Shown here in pieces: positions 63,587-64,000 of a stretch of DNA of 64,000 bases (within the stretch, counting starts at the first letter, position 1; every line of letters starts with the position of its first letter). The stretch covers positions 2,232,001-2,296,000 of the forward strand of contig NZ_JBAJNO010000009.1 in the NCBI RefSeq assembly GCF_036880985.1. The letters run 5' to 3'. Source of the DNA: Limibacter armeniacum (lineage in GTDB: Bacteria > Bacteroidota > Bacteroidia > Cytophagales > Flammeovirgaceae). A model generated the notes under the pieces. The model was given only the letters and a program-made list of their open reading frames with translations, ran no database searches and was not told the DNA's origin. Position numbers and translations under genes: made by a program.

Positions 63587-64000
63587 ATGGATAAAAAAGA
63601 CAAGCACGACCAATTACCTTCTATTAGAAGGAAAATGAGACTTGAGAAACAACAGCTAATGGCTGATACCAAAAAATATAAGGAGGCGATTTCCGGACAG
63701 GTTCAGACTTCCGTCTATGAGGTAAAAGAGACGAGTAAACATACACTAGTTATCGGTGCTATTCTTCTTGGTGCTTATGGACTATTTTACCTGCTATTGA
63801 ACCGCAGCAAAACAAAGAAGATTGAATATGTTCCGATTAAGGCACTTGGAGAGCTTGACAATATTGAAGAGTTACACAGACATGACCCAGAGCACCAACT
63901 GGTACAAGTAAAACAGAACGTCAAAGTGAAGGAGTCTCCTATCATCACGATGATAAAAGCGAATATCGCACAGTTTTTGCTTGGTATCGCAAAAAATGAG
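63587..64000 (+). CDS. Membrane protein of unknown function, cut by window end
   Basis: A partial frame of 138 codons with no stop before the window end. MDKKDKHDQLPSIRRKMRLE starts a highly charged N-terminus, one hydrophobic helix (TLVIGAILLGAYGLFYLLL) follows at about residues 55-75, then a charged region. I do not recognise the family. It follows the holin-X-like gene by 65 bp, across a weak hairpin, and may be a YtxH-like or YqjD-like partner; that is a guess. Confidence 0.65.
   Translation, partial: MDKKDKHDQLPSIRRKMRLEKQQLMADTKKYKEAISGQVQTSVYEVKETSKHTLVIGAILLGAYGLFYLLLNRSKTKKIEYVPIKALGELDNIEELHRHDPEHQLVQVKQNVKVKESPIITMIKANIAQFLLGIAKNE

Overview
The window is one stretch of chromosome from a Bacteroidota bacterium, most likely of the order Cytophagales or a close relative. 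The evidence is SusC/SusD outer-membrane nutrient uptake pairs, two components of gliding motility and type IX secretion (GldN-like and GldJ-like), families typical of the phylum (GWxTD protein, DUF4783 protein, bacterial-type deoxynucleoside kinases), AT-rich intergenic DNA, and weak Shine-Dalgarno sequences. I see no rRNA, tRNA, CRISPR array, insertion sequence or prophage. Most genes end in clear intrinsic terminators, which help to delimit transcription units and to reject over-extended starts.

Layout. 1-2068: three tandem deoxynucleoside kinase paralogs. 2110-9479: GT9 heptosyltransferase, RlmB, a GWxTD protein, a GldN-like protein, a DUF547 lipoprotein, then peptidyl-tRNA hydrolase, an SPFH membrane protein and an NAD(P)-binding oxidoreductase. 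9547-15310: TPR protein, M61 peptidase with PDZ domain, and a two-gene Na+/phosphate symporter plus OprP-like porin unit. 15902-30420: a carbohydrate-uptake locus with two SusC/SusD pairs, one SusE-like binding lipoprotein, an internal divergent TonB gene, an esterase and a GH37 trehalase. 30601-37803: cell-surface polysaccharide genes (YfhO protein, two glycosyltransferases, flippase, methyltransferase). 37918-40662: a royal-jelly/yellow-family protein, a small lipoprotein and GldJ. 40918-58895: mostly housekeeping and regulation (Mfd, nitronate monooxygenase, Crp/Fnr regulator, VWA protein, LpxL-type acyltransferase, YjbQ, a two-component system, a large tandem AAA+ protein, a CarH-like B12-binding MerR regulator, NadC, RecR, ClpS). 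59054-64000: a His-rich small protein, a frameshifted FtsX-type permease, a KdsC-like phosphatase, an RmlD-like reductase, a cupin protein, a holin-X-like membrane protein and a gene running off the window.

How the genes work together. The clearest system is the uptake locus. Two SusCD complexes, energised by TonB, would import a glycan or glycoside that the trehalase and esterase process, which points to trehalose or acylated trehalose as substrate. Both susC genes carry a matching upstream block: a LacI-type palindrome with a central CG, then a conserved promoter-like element at exactly the same 6876-bp offset. The two pairs are therefore probably controlled by one regulator, and no gene for that regulator is in the window. 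The porin and Na+/Pi symporter form a likely phosphate-uptake operon. GldN and GldJ belong to gliding/type IX secretion but sit far from each other and from other gld genes.

The most unusual items are the shared promoter/operator block, the trehalase-esterase-SusCD locus, the AAA+ protein with a duplicated N-terminal domain and duplicated ATPase, the CarH-like regulator that lacks the expected upper-ligand histidine, the broken permease without its ATPase, and an orphan terminator that may mark an unannotated small RNA or leader.
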